Positions 53,605-61,985 of a stretch of DNA of 64,000 bases are shown one piece after another. Numbering within the stretch: position 1 is the first letter of the stretch; the number at the start of each line of letters is the position of its first letter. The notes under the pieces were generated by a model. It ran no database searches, was not told where the DNA came from, and worked only from the letters and a program-made list of their open reading frames with translations. The position numbers and the translations under genes are program-made. Location: the NCBI GenBank assembly GCA_964415675.1, contig CAYQBG010000009.1:62001-126000 (forward strand). The letters run 5' to 3'. Source of the stretch: UBA5336 sp964415675. GTDB taxonomy: Bacteria > Pseudomonadota > Alphaproteobacteria > Caulobacterales > Hyphomonadaceae.

Positions 53605-54417
53605 ATGGCTGATGATCAACCCGTCCTTACTGAAGAATCCCGAGCCCGGCGACTGGCACTTTCGAAGTGGGACAATGAAGGCGGCGCCTGCATGGAAGAT
53701 GCAATGATGAAGACAAAAGACCCTGACATCGGCACCGCACCTGACGCCGAAACTGCACGCCATCACACACCGCATGGCTTCTCCGACCGCTTCGCCCTCG
53801 GCTTCACCAAGCTGCTTCGCTTTACCGCTGACACGTTTTTCGCCAAGCGGTATGGCCACCGTGCGATTGTGCTCGAAACTGTCGCGGCCGTGCCTGGCAT
53901 GGTCGGCGGCATGCTCACGCACTTCAGATGCCTGCGCCGCATGACCGACGATCAGGGGTGGATACGCACACTGATGGAAGAAGCTGAGAATGAGCGCATG
54001 CACCTCATGACGTTCGTGGAAATCGCAAAGCCCACCTTCTTCGAACGGATGGTCATCCTGATCGCGCAAGCGGTATTCTTCATCGGCTTCTTCCTGCTCT
54101 ATCTCGTATCCGCACGCACAGCGCACCGCGTCGTCGGGTATTTCGAGGAGGAGGCTGTGCTCTCCTACACGCTCTATCTGCAAGAGATTGACGAAGGCCG
54201 TTCACCAAACGTGCCGGCCCCCGCCATTGCCAGACATTACTGGAAACTGCCCGATGACGCGACGCTGCGCGATGTGGTCCTGGTGGTCCGGGCAGATGAG
54301 GCCCACCACCGCGACATCAATCATGGCTTCGCCAGCAAGCTCGCCGGAAAGCCCGTAGATGAACGCGACACGGCACCTTATCCTCCGCATGCAGACGACA
54401 TCAGGCTTGTGCCTTGA
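53605..54417 (+). CDS. aox: Alternative oxidase (cyanide-insensitive ubiquinol oxidase)
   Basis: 270 residues. All four di-iron ligand motifs are visible: LETVAAVPGM, NERMHL, FEEEA and RADEAHHRDINH. Two hydrophobic membrane-surface helices are present. It oxidises ubiquinol with oxygen without pumping protons, bypassing cyanide- or sulfide-sensitive oxidases. AGGAG lies 8 bases before the ATG at 53605; the first 40 residues are a variable extension. In bacteria this family is sporadic. Its location in a catabolic island suggests a redox-overflow or toxic-intermediate role. Confidence 0.93.
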   Translation: MADDQPVLTEESRARRLALSKWDNEGGACMEDAMMKTKDPDIGTAPDAETARHHTPHGFSDRFALGFTKLLRFTADTFFAKRYGHRAIVLETVAAVPGMVGGMLTHFRCLRRMTDDQGWIRTLMEEAENERMHLMTFVEIAKPTFFERMVILIAQAVFFIGFFLLYLVSARTAHRVVGYFEEEAVLSYTLYLQEIDEGRSPNVPAPAIARHYWKLPDDATLRDVVLVVRADEAHHRDINHGFASKLAGKPVDERDTAPYPPHADDIRLVP

Positions 54418-54515
54418 ACCGGGAAACTGACATTCCAGAAGACGGCAATGCCCTGGCCGTCACCAAGACCGGCTCATCCATCTATCCGGCAGGCCATGTT
54501 GAACCCATCCACGAC
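54418..54515. other. Junction sequence after the oxidase
   Basis: About 100 bases between the oxidase stop and the truncated end of the metallo-beta-lactamase-fold gene. One plus-strand frame reads NRETDIPEDGNALAVTKTGS and stops at 54520 without a start. It could be remnant coding sequence at a deletion joint. Confidence 0.3.
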
Positions 54516-54963
54516 TTATGAAGTGCCCACAGGGCCTGCGATTGGCAATGGTTCGGACCGACTGTCGCCGCCCCAGGCAATCACGATCAACCCGCCGGGA
54601 CCGTCAAAATGATCGGAATGCAGATGGGTCAGATGGACGCTTTCGAGGCCGGCCATGGGGAAACCCATGCTGCCAAGGTTGCGAATCCCGCCGGAACCGA
54701 CATCCAAGATGAAGGCCTTGTCTCCCGCGAGCACGCCCAGGCATGGGCCAGCTCGGGTCGGATCCGGCATCGGCGATCCTGCCCCGCACAAATAGACATG
54801 CAGCCCGTCGGGCAGATCGGCGCTTTGGCCAACGCCCGCCATTTGCTCGACTTCACGCTGGAACAGCGCCGAGGCGATCTTTTTTGTTGAACACGTTGAA
54901 GCCGATAAATCCAATGAGCAGGATCGCCGCCAGGGCGATGAATGCGCGCCTGCGCTAGGTCAT
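54516..54963 (-). pseudogene. MBL-fold metallo-hydrolase, multiply disrupted
   Basis: The ATG at 54963 overlaps the upstream stop (ATGA), but codon 3 is TAG. Reading on, RRRAFIALAAILLIGFIGF forms a signal/anchor. A frameshift in an A6 run near 54890 moves to the frame that continues with GLHVYLCGAGSPMPDPTRAG and the metal motif THLHSDHFDG. It ends at GPVGTS, about 130 residues in, so the C-terminal half is missing. Stop, shift and truncation make this a decayed hydrolase gene of the sulfatase operon. Confidence 0.82.
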
Positions 54964-55424
54964 GTGTCCAGTTCTTTCAGGAAAAGCTGCATCCAGGGTA
55001 AAGCCTTGGTGAGGTCCGACACGACAGTCTCGATGTTGAGCTGGCCAGCCAGGCCCGCCTCCCGGTGCACCGCGATCTCCCGCCACGCGGAGGAAACCGA
55101 CATTTTCAGGAGGGCCTCGCGATCGGGATAGGCCGCGATGGCCACCTCGTCCCAAAGCTCCTCCACCTGGCCCAGTGCAAGGAATGTGACATCGGCCATG
55201 AAGAATATCTGCCCGTCATACTCCCGGATCAGACTCGCAACGCCTGCGCCATAGATCTGGTAGGCTTCCCGCCCCGTCAGATCGGTCTCCCGGCCGTCAG
55301 CATATTCGGCCTTATCTCGGAATTTCAGCAGGTTGAGCATGAAGATCGGGCCATCGGGCCCCGGCTTCATCATCTCTTCAACCTGAGCCGGATCGGACGG
55401 CATAACTTCGTTGATGACTTTCAT
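54960..55424 (-). CDS. DUF1330 family protein
   Basis: 154 residues. Dimeric alpha-beta-barrel-like family; characteristic segments are FMLNLLKFRDKAEYADGRE, GREAYQIYG and WDEVAIAAYPDREALLKM. No enzymatic role is established. The ATG at 55424 has GGGAG upstream. It is 43 bases downstream of the sulfatase stop and four-base-overlapped with the disrupted MBL gene, so sulfatase-DUF1330-MBL formed an operon. Confidence 0.85.
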   Translation of the reverse strand: MKVINEVMPSDPAQVEEMMKPGPDGPIFMLNLLKFRDKAEYADGRETDLTGREAYQIYGAGVASLIREYDGQIFFMADVTFLALGQVEELWDEVAIAAYPDREALLKMSVSSAWREIAVHREAGLAGQLNIETVVSDLTKALPWMQLFLKELDT

Positions 55425-55467
55425 GAACGCGTCTCCCAAAAGGCCGGCCCTGGCCGCCAGCTCACCT

Positions 55468-57162
55468 TTAATTCGGCCAGATGATATATTCCTCATTCTC
55501 ACACGGCCGGTCGACAATTGTCTTGTCGATGCAGATGGGGCCTTCGGTCAGGTGGGGATAGAGCGGCTCGCGGGCGTCGGCCCAGTGGGCCTCAATCAGG
55601 GTTTCCAGCTCGGCCCGCTTGTCAGGCCGTGTTTCAGCAAGATTGACCTGCTCGGTCGGATCCTCAGCGAGGTTGAACAACCAGCGACGATCCTGGCGCT
55701 CATTGATCTGGAGCTTCCAGTCCTCCGCGCGCACCACCTTGTAGAATCCACTCGACCAGAAGATCGCATCGTTCTCTCTCTGTATCGAATCGGCCTTGCC
55801 CATGGCCAGTGGCAGAATGTTCCGCCCATCGATGGCCCGGCCTTCGGGCAGGGGCGCGCCCGCCGCAGCCGCCAGCGTCGGCATCACGTCGATATGGGCC
55901 ACCGGTTCGTCAATCACGGCGCCCGGCGTGATCCGGTCTGGCCAGCTGACAAACATCGGCACACGGATGCCGCCCTCGAACAGGGTGATCTTCCATCCGC
56001 GGAAGGGGTCGTTCACGTCCGGCAGGCCCAGGTAACCCGCGCCGCCATTGTCAGAGGAGAAGACAATGATCGTGTTGTCAGCAAGGCCCTCCTCTTCGAG
56101 CTTGTCCATCACCCGGCCGACCGAACGGTCCACTGCGCGGATCATGGCCGCATAGACCCGCAGACGGTGCGGCTCGATATCACCGACGGCCTCATAATCC
56201 GCGACCGTGGCCTGGAGCGGCGTGTGGGGGCCCCAATGAGCGAGATAGAGGAAGAAGGGCTGGTTTCGATTGGCCTCGATGGCCTCCAATGCCTCATCGG
56301 TCCAATAGTCGGTCAGATAGCCGCCCGGTTCGAACCTGTCCTCGACAAACGCTTCGCCGGCCCGGTTGTATTCAGCGGCATATTGGAGAATGCCCCAGAG
56401 GAATCTGTCGATCGGGTCAAAGTCCAGCTTGGCATTGACCACGCCCGGATCGTCCTCAGGCAGGTAGAGCCCGCTTGCCATGAGCAGGCTCTCATCAAAG
56501 CCCTGCGCGACGGGACGGAACTGTTCGGATCTGCCCAGATGCCACTTGCCGATATGGATATTGTGATAGCCTTGCGGCTTGAGCGCCTCTGCAATGGTCA
56601 CCTCTTCAGGCGGCAGGCCCATATCCTGGAACTCGACCATCTCGGCGTCATCCGCGATATCCAGATTGGACGTTCCGTCCGGAAGTCCCGTTTCCTCCTG
56701 GGTGCCTTCAGAAAACAAGCCAAGTATGCGCGGCATGCCTGGCGGCATCGGCGTGAATTCGAACCCCGTCCGCGAGGGGTAGCGCCCGGTCATGAGCATG
56801 GCGCGCGAAGGCGCGCAGGTGCCCGTGCCGGAATAGGCGTTTGTGAAGATGGCACCCTGTGCGGCCAGCCGGTCAATATTCGGCGTCGGCACTGCGCCGC
56901 CAGCGACGCCGCCGCCAAAGGTCGAAATATCATTATAGCCAAGATCGTCAGCGAGGATGAAAACGATGTTCGGCGGGCCTTCGGACCGGCCCATGGCTGG
57001 TGTTGCCGGCCCTTGAACCCATTCAATCGGACGATTCTCGGCGACCTCCACCTGCGCGGCGCGCTTGACCATATGGAAAATGATTGCCTTGCGATTGAGG
57101 TAGGCGAGGGTCCCGACTGCGACCAGCACAACGACCATGCCAACAAGTATACGTTTCCACAT
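55468..57162 (-). CDS. Type I sulfatase (arylsulfatase family)
   Basis: 564 residues. An N-terminal membrane anchor/signal (3-21) precedes the sulfatase domain. Metal ligands start with ADDLGYND (71-78). The formylglycine consensus is CAPSR (Cys116), to be converted by a maturase. Later motifs are KWHLGRSEQF and SDNGGAG. It hydrolyses sulfate esters in the periplasm. No formylglycine-generating enzyme is in the window. It is preceded by a dyad like the island TetR sites and lies near a sulfate-exporter-like gene. Confidence 0.92.
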   Translation of the reverse strand: MWKRILVGMVVVLVAVGTLAYLNRKAIIFHMVKRAAQVEVAENRPIEWVQGPATPAMGRSEGPPNIVFILADDLGYNDISTFGGGVAGGAVPTPNIDRLAAQGAIFTNAYSGTGTCAPSRAMLMTGRYPSRTGFEFTPMPPGMPRILGLFSEGTQEETGLPDGTSNLDIADDAEMVEFQDMGLPPEEVTIAEALKPQGYHNIHIGKWHLGRSEQFRPVAQGFDESLLMASGLYLPEDDPGVVNAKLDFDPIDRFLWGILQYAAEYNRAGEAFVEDRFEPGGYLTDYWTDEALEAIEANRNQPFFLYLAHWGPHTPLQATVADYEAVGDIEPHRLRVYAAMIRAVDRSVGRVMDKLEEEGLADNTIIVFSSDNGGAGYLGLPDVNDPFRGWKITLFEGGIRVPMFVSWPDRITPGAVIDEPVAHIDVMPTLAAAAGAPLPEGRAIDGRNILPLAMGKADSIQRENDAIFWSSGFYKVVRAEDWKLQINERQDRRWLFNLAEDPTEQVNLAETRPDKRAELETLIEAHWADAREPLYPHLTEGPICIDKTIVDRPCENEEYIIWPN

Positions 57163-57215
57163 ATGCTATCTCCTCCCCGTCTCTGCCTGGCGAGCCTCGT
57201 CCCGGACGCAAATTT

Positions 57216-57232
57216 TTAATACGCATCATTAG
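57216..57232. promoter_or_regulatory. 17-bp dyad upstream of the sulfatase
   Basis: TTAATACGCATCATTAG. Arms TTAAT/ATTAG with weak positions at 1 and 6-7. It is 54 bases before the sulfatase start and aligns with the operators at 46946 and 47669. Confidence 0.55.
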
Positions 57233-57497
57233 CGCGGCTCTGGTACTTTGTGTCAATGGATCATCAGGTGAAATCCCAACTCAGTACAGATGGCCGGCTA
57301 CAGCCTTGTTGGAACGACCGCACGGGGTGTCGGGCCAGATGGCAAATCTGCACGCATGAGTTCGTCGCACTCGGAACCCGCCCTATCCAAGAATCTTTGA
57401 ATGCGTTCGTGCAGGTTTCCTATATAATGGCATTCCCGATGACAAGACATATCTGACTTGCCGGGTCTATCCCCTCGATCGGGTCGGCGCAGCGGCG

Positions 57498-58225
57498 ATG
57501 GGTCAGCCGTCGCCGGAGCAGACAAACAGGCTGGATTATTGGTGACGCGCGATAGCCGTTCTGGATTTTGGCCTGCCCCCTCTGCGCGCATATCTCACCG
57601 ACACCACCTATAAGCGGGTCAGGCAGCTCGCGCATCGCATGACATACGAAGACACAGAGGCGCTGCACATGCGCGGTGGTGCGAAGGGCGGGCCGTGCAT
57701 CGTGGCCATCGGGGCTGTCCGATTCGGGCAGTTCATCCAGGACGGTGCGTTCAACCATCTCGTCATGCTTGGCCCGGGCGGGCATTTTGGAGACATTCCG
57801 GCTTTCCTGGAACGCTCACGGGGAAACGATGCCTATGCGGTCGGACGCACGCAGATCGACATAATCAACGATAGTATTCTGAGTAACTTGCTGAGCGAAG
57901 AGCCAGATTTTGCAAGGGGCCTTAACAGGGCAAATGCCGAACGGCTCATGGGCATGATGGAGCTCTATGATGATATGCGCACACTCCAGGTGACGGAACG
58001 ACTCGCCAAAGTGTTGTTGCTGCATGCCAGGCGCGGCAAGTTTGCCAATGGGGTCGCCTGCCTCCAGCGGGACCGGCTGATCTGTCGGATGTTTCGCAGA
58101 TGGCGATCAGCAAGGCGCTCAAACAACTCGAAAAAGCCGGTCTCATCGAGCCGGACTATCGATGCGTGCGCATTCTGGACATAAGCAGGCTGGAAGCCCG
58201 GTTGCAAAAGGCCGGTGCAATCTGA
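57498..58225 (+). pseudogene. Crp/Fnr family regulator, disrupted
   Basis: Reconstructed from three pieces. ATG at 57498 reads MGQPSPEQTNRLDYW, then an in-frame TGA at 57543. The same frame continues through a cyclic-nucleotide-binding-like domain (LRAYLTDTTYKRVRQLAHRM, GPGGHFGDIPAFLERS) to about 58075. A frameshift there leaves the winged helix in another frame (DLSDVSQMAISKALKQLEKA, then GLIEP), ending with TGA at 58225. Both lesions destroy the regulator unless they are sequencing errors. It lies between the sulfatase and the sulfate exporter. Confidence 0.75.
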
Positions 58226-58254
58226 ACTTTACTGTCCTTGGCGCCGGGGCGCTC

Positions 58255-59256
58255 TCAGAACCACAGGGCCAGGCCGATCAGTGCGAACATGGCCAGGAAG
58301 ACTGTCTGGGCGGACAGGACAAGGAAGGGTCGCGCGCCGACCTTCACCAGCGCCCCCGGCGAGGTCTTGCAACCAAGGGCAGCGATGGCGATGACGAGGC
58401 ACCAGCGCGAAAACTCGCTTCCGGCCTCAACGATCATCTCCGGGACCAGACCGAGGCTGTTGGCGATCACAATCGTGACGAAAACGATCAGGAAGGCCGG
58501 CAAGAGGGCAACATTCCTGCGCCCCCCGGCCCTTGTTCCAGACGGCCGGAATGCGAGCGCAAGCGTCAGGACAACCGGCGCCAGGAACGTAACCCGCATC
58601 AGCTTGACCACGGCGGAAGTATCGCCCGCCGTCTCGGAGATGAGGTAACCTGCGCCGACGACCTGGGCGACATCGTGGACCGTGGCGCCGATGAATATGC
58701 CCGCGAGCGTGTCAGAAAACCCCATCAGGCTTGTCACAATCGGATAGAGCACCATGGCGATCGTGCTGAGCAGCGTCACGCCGATGACGGTCATGATCGT
58801 GTTCTGCTCGCTGTCCTTATGGGCCGGAAGCACGGCGGAAATCGCCAGGGCGGCAGATGCGCCACAAATAGCAACCGCGCCAGCGCTCAGTACGGCGTGG
58901 TCTGACCGCAGCCCGAACGCCCTGCCAATCGTCCATCCGATGAGGATGGTTGAGACCAGGCCGCAAGCCACAAGAGTGACTGTTGGCCAGCCAAGGTCTG
59001 CGATTTCGCCCAGCGTGATGCGCAAGCCCAGACAGGCGATGCCTATCCTGAGAATCGTCTTTGCGGAAAACCCGATGCCCGGCTCGAAGCGTGGCTCCTC
59101 GCTCAGAAAGTTGAAAGCGATGCCCAGCAGCAAGGCGTAGAGCATGACGGGGCCACCATAATGCTCGCTGACAAACATGGCGGCCATGGCGATCGTGACC
59201 GACAACAGGATGCCGATAAAAAGAGCTTCAATATTCGCCCGGGCCTTCGTGTACAT
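58255..59256 (-). CDS. YeiH-like putative sulfate exporter family protein
   Basis: 333 residues with about ten transmembrane helices; matches the YeiH/UPF0324 family (GIACLGLRITLGEIADLGWPT, SAGAVAICGASAALAISAVL, GATVHDVAQVVGAG). Members are annotated as sulfate exporters on limited evidence. Its position after the sulfatase fits removal of sulfate released by ester cleavage, though the sulfatase is transcribed from a separate unit. Confidence 0.85.
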   Translation of the reverse strand: MYTKARANIEALFIGILLSVTIAMAAMFVSEHYGGPVMLYALLLGIAFNFLSEEPRFEPGIGFSAKTILRIGIACLGLRITLGEIADLGWPTVTLVACGLVSTILIGWTIGRAFGLRSDHAVLSAGAVAICGASAALAISAVLPAHKDSEQNTIMTVIGVTLLSTIAMVLYPIVTSLMGFSDTLAGIFIGATVHDVAQVVGAGYLISETAGDTSAVVKLMRVTFLAPVVLTLALAFRPSGTRAGGRRNVALLPAFLIVFVTIVIANSLGLVPEMIVEAGSEFSRWCLVIAIAALGCKTSPGALVKVGARPFLVLSAQTVFLAMFALIGLALWF

Positions 59257-59578
59257 GCTTTGCGCTCGCCGGTCTGAATGGAAAGGGCTTCACTGGCCCT
59301 CAGTCGTGGCCGACCTGGACCACACGCCATTTGGCCCAGCCTGTCTGCATCTTTTTAGGCAAGGCGGCACCGCCGGAATACAAGCCAGTTTATACTACAG
59401 CCAACAGCTCTGATGCCAAAAAGAGTCAGGCAGAGTTACGCAGACCAGCCGGGCACGCCTGATCGGTGGCCGTGAACAGGAGAAAACGGCTCCTGATAAA
59501 ATCAGGTGATCTTTCCGGGGATGATCGAAACCACCTGCCCGTGAATGACCATCGGATTTGCGCTTGCGATCGACGCGC
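59257..59578. other. Intergenic region upstream of the exporter
   Basis: No gene seen. It contains the perfect dyad CCTGAT-AAA-ATCAGG (59492-59506) and the hairpin AGGAG...CTCCT just before it. Promoter of the exporter gene is expected here. Confidence 0.4.
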
Positions 59579-60379
59579 TCAATGAGTTTGCATCAGCGCG
59601 CGCTGATCATTCACACCAATGGACGCACCCGGGCGAACCTCGCCTCCCAGCATGCGGCGGGTGATACGCTCATAGTGCTGAATGAAACGATCGACCCAGT
59701 CGAGGCGCTCCTGCGGGAGCGTTCCCGGAGAGAGACCAAGTGTGGTTTCCTCTTGCTGGCAGCGCCAGACGCGTACAATCTCGAAAGACGGTGCGCGCAG
59801 GTGCAAGAAGCCGTCTGCAAGGGTCCAGAGGTCGCCATAGGCGCTGGCCAGAGCGTCCTCCTGCCAACCGCGCCAAACACCGCCCGGGTCCTCTATCGCT
59901 TCAAGCGTGTTGACCGGCGCAGACAGGGCGGCCCTTGGGTCAGATAAAGCGCCCATCAGCCAGCCCTCGATCAGTATCGCGTCGGGTTGCGAGGTGAGCT
60001 CTTTCCAGTCCTCAGGCGGCATTCGTTCATTGCTGATCTTGTCGAACCGCGGAACGCGAACGCTGTGTGCCGAAGGCCCGCGCAGAAGATCGTGCAGCAC
60101 ATCATGCAGGAGGCCGAGATCATGGGTTCCGGGAGGTCCGCGCGTTTCACAGAGCGGGTGGACGCGCGCTGCCAGAGCCCTGCGCTCGGCAAGCGTCATG
60201 TAGAAATCATCCAGCCCGAGAACCGCAATGCGGACCCGCCGGCGCGCCGCCAGCGCGGCCATGGCGCTCGACTTGCCGATCCCCTGGGCACCCGAGAGCA
60301 TCAGAACCGGCGGCGACGACGCGCGGGCCAGCTCGTCATCGAGCCAGCGGGTGATCGCGTCAGCCATCGGGATTGTCAT
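59579..60379 (-). CDS. D-glycerate 3-kinase-like P-loop kinase
   Basis: 266 residues. Walker A GAQGIGKSS (about 30-38), LGLDDFYMT, and RGPPGTHDL, signature segments of the glycerate 3-kinase/YGGC-like kinases related to phosphoribulokinase. It would phosphorylate D-glycerate to 3-phosphoglycerate, or another small alcohol. GAAGGA lies upstream of the ATG. Confidence 0.78.
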   Translation of the reverse strand: MTIPMADAITRWLDDELARASSPPVLMLSGAQGIGKSSAMAALAARRRVRIAVLGLDDFYMTLAERRALAARVHPLCETRGPPGTHDLGLLHDVLHDLLRGPSAHSVRVPRFDKISNERMPPEDWKELTSQPDAILIEGWLMGALSDPRAALSAPVNTLEAIEDPGGVWRGWQEDALASAYGDLWTLADGFLHLRAPSFEIVRVWRCQQEETTLGLSPGTLPQERLDWVDRFIQHYERITRRMLGGEVRPGASIGVNDQRALMQTH

Positions 60380-60717
60380 CGCCGGCGGTCCTTCAGCCTG
60401 TATTGAAGCCGATCAGCTTCAGCTGGGCATACAACATCAGGCCGGCATGACCATAGTCCGGCCCCAGGCTCCTAGTGCCCGGCGGGCCTGAGACCGGGAG
60501 CATGCAAGACCTTGCTGGCCGCGCTGCGCCAGCAAGACAGCGATAGAATTCCAGCCTCAACGCTCAGCCGGTGATAATCTCACTGACCTGCCCGCCGACC
60601 TCTGTATCGGACGCGGGCAGACCATTCTGAGGACTCTCATTCTGGTCGGGGGAGCCGAAACGACTCAGGCTGGTTCATTTTGACCGGAAGCGGCCCTAAG
60701 GCGATGTCAGGCCACCA
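60380..60717. other. Intergenic region with a possible frameshifted small peptide
   Basis: No clear gene. On the minus strand an ATG at about 60681 reads MNQPESFRLP and then hits a stop. Removing one C from a C5 run continues as DQNESPQNGLPASDTEVGGQ and ends at 60564. A chance frame cannot be excluded. Confidence 0.3.
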
Positions 60718-61560
60718 CTAAAACATATCAGTCCGGCTCATGAAAAGGTTCTGGCTCGCAGTCGTACCAAGGCCACTGCCTCCCCCAAGCAGTGTCAACG
60801 CAACGCTCGCGGGGGTAAATGCCTGCGAACCACTACTGACGGCCTGCATGGCATGAAAACGTTCAATGACCCTATCGGTGACCGCTGTGTCTGCCAAATC
60901 GGACAAACGCCTGACACCAAGTGTTGTTGCGACACGGTCCTGGAGGATCTCGGATTGTTTTTCAATATCCAGCTTGTTGATATCAGATGGCAGATTAAGC
61001 GCCGTTTCAAGCACCCTCCTCATGGGAACATTGCCAAGCAATTTGAATGCGATCGCTTCGTCGGTCGAGCTGGATTGCGCCAGATCACCGATGCGCGCTT
61101 CATAATTGAGAGCAAGGCGCATGTCATTGTCGACCTCACCGACAGCGAGCCGGAACGAAGCCGCCTCGAAATCGTCCAGTATCGCCTGGGTTTGCGTCTC
61201 GGAGAGGCTGATCTGACCATCTTGCGGAGAAAACGCTTCCGCGAATGCGATGTAATCGGCGTTGCCCAGTCGGGACAGGAAGGGACTTTGGGGTAGCGTC
61301 GACTCCTTCAGGACTTTTTCAATGAAACCCCGCTTCCATTCCTCACCTTCAAGACCAAAGGCTGTCAGGCTGGTCCGCATCAGGCGGCGATCATCGAGAA
61401 ATGACTCAAGAGATATCGGGCTCGACAGGCGTTCCTTCAGATAGGTGGCGTCTGCGCGCACCTGCGAGGTGCTGGAATAGGTCTCGAGCTGACGGTCGTA
61501 TGTCGCCTTCAAAAGCGTCCACCCGCCGAGACCTGACTGGGTTATGGCCGGAGTGAACAT
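60718..61560 (-). CDS. DUF1217 family protein, flagellum-associated
   Basis: 280 residues with helical, repeated DUF1217-type content (FGLEGEEWKRGFIEKVL, YIAFAEAF, NYEARIGDLA). It starts with a structural-protein-like MFTPAITQSG. The family occurs in alphaproteobacterial flagellar clusters and is thought to be exported or part of the filament/hook region. It lies 6 bases after flbT. Confidence 0.8.
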   Translation of the reverse strand: MFTPAITQSGLGGWTLLKATYDRQLETYSSTSQVRADATYLKERLSSPISLESFLDDRRLMRTSLTAFGLEGEEWKRGFIEKVLKESTLPQSPFLSRLGNADYIAFAEAFSPQDGQISLSETQTQAILDDFEAASFRLAVGEVDNDMRLALNYEARIGDLAQSSSTDEAIAFKLLGNVPMRRVLETALNLPSDINKLDIEKQSEILQDRVATTLGVRRLSDLADTAVTDRVIERFHAMQAVSSGSQAFTPASVALTLLGGGSGLGTTASQNLFMSRTDMF

Positions 61561-61566
61561 TTGCGA

Positions 61567-61983
61567 TTACGCCACGTCTGCAGTTTTCCGGGAATGGGAA
61601 AGCAGATGGCTTTCGACAAGAATCATCTGCCGTAAATGACACATGGCCGAAAAGTAATTGCTCTGATCAATCATAGACAGCAATTTTGGAACAAACTCGG
61701 AATTGATCGTGCTGAAAACATCCTGAAGCTGCCGGCACTCCGATTGCAGCGCTGGCAGGACTTGCTCCTTCTCAATATCACCCGTGATGATGAGCTGGAT
61801 CGCGAAATAGACGCGCTTGACAGGACTATCGACCTCTTCGGGTCGAAGGGCATCCCGACACCTCAGGACACGCGCATTGCCGTCCCTGATGCGCACGCTG
61901 GCCGGCCGGTCGCCATTCTCCAGCACCGCGCCATTGATGATGAACCTTTCACCGGCCCCTAGCTTTAGCACAAGTCCCGACAC
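61567..61983 (-). CDS. flbT: Flagellar biosynthesis repressor FlbT
   Basis: 138 residues. The family segment LVLKLGAGERFIINGAVLENG at the N-terminus and a helical remainder are typical. In Caulobacter FlbT binds the 5' leader of flagellin mRNA and limits its translation until hook assembly. It starts 2 bases after flaF and shares its transcript. No cofactor or DNA-binding motif. Confidence 0.9.
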   Translation of the reverse strand: MSGLVLKLGAGERFIINGAVLENGDRPASVRIRDGNARVLRCRDALRPEEVDSPVKRVYFAIQLIITGDIEKEQVLPALQSECRQLQDVFSTINSEFVPKLLSMIDQSNYFSAMCHLRQMILVESHLLSHSRKTADVA

Positions 61984-61985
61984 GA

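Noticed and set aside
55411..57219. 602-codon plus-strand open frame
   Set aside because: Antisense shadow of the sulfatase, which has a complete formylglycine motif.
59492..59506. CCTGAT-AAA-ATCAGG as a sixth island operator
   Set aside because: The arms are two bases closer together than in the 17-bp sites, so it does not align with them.
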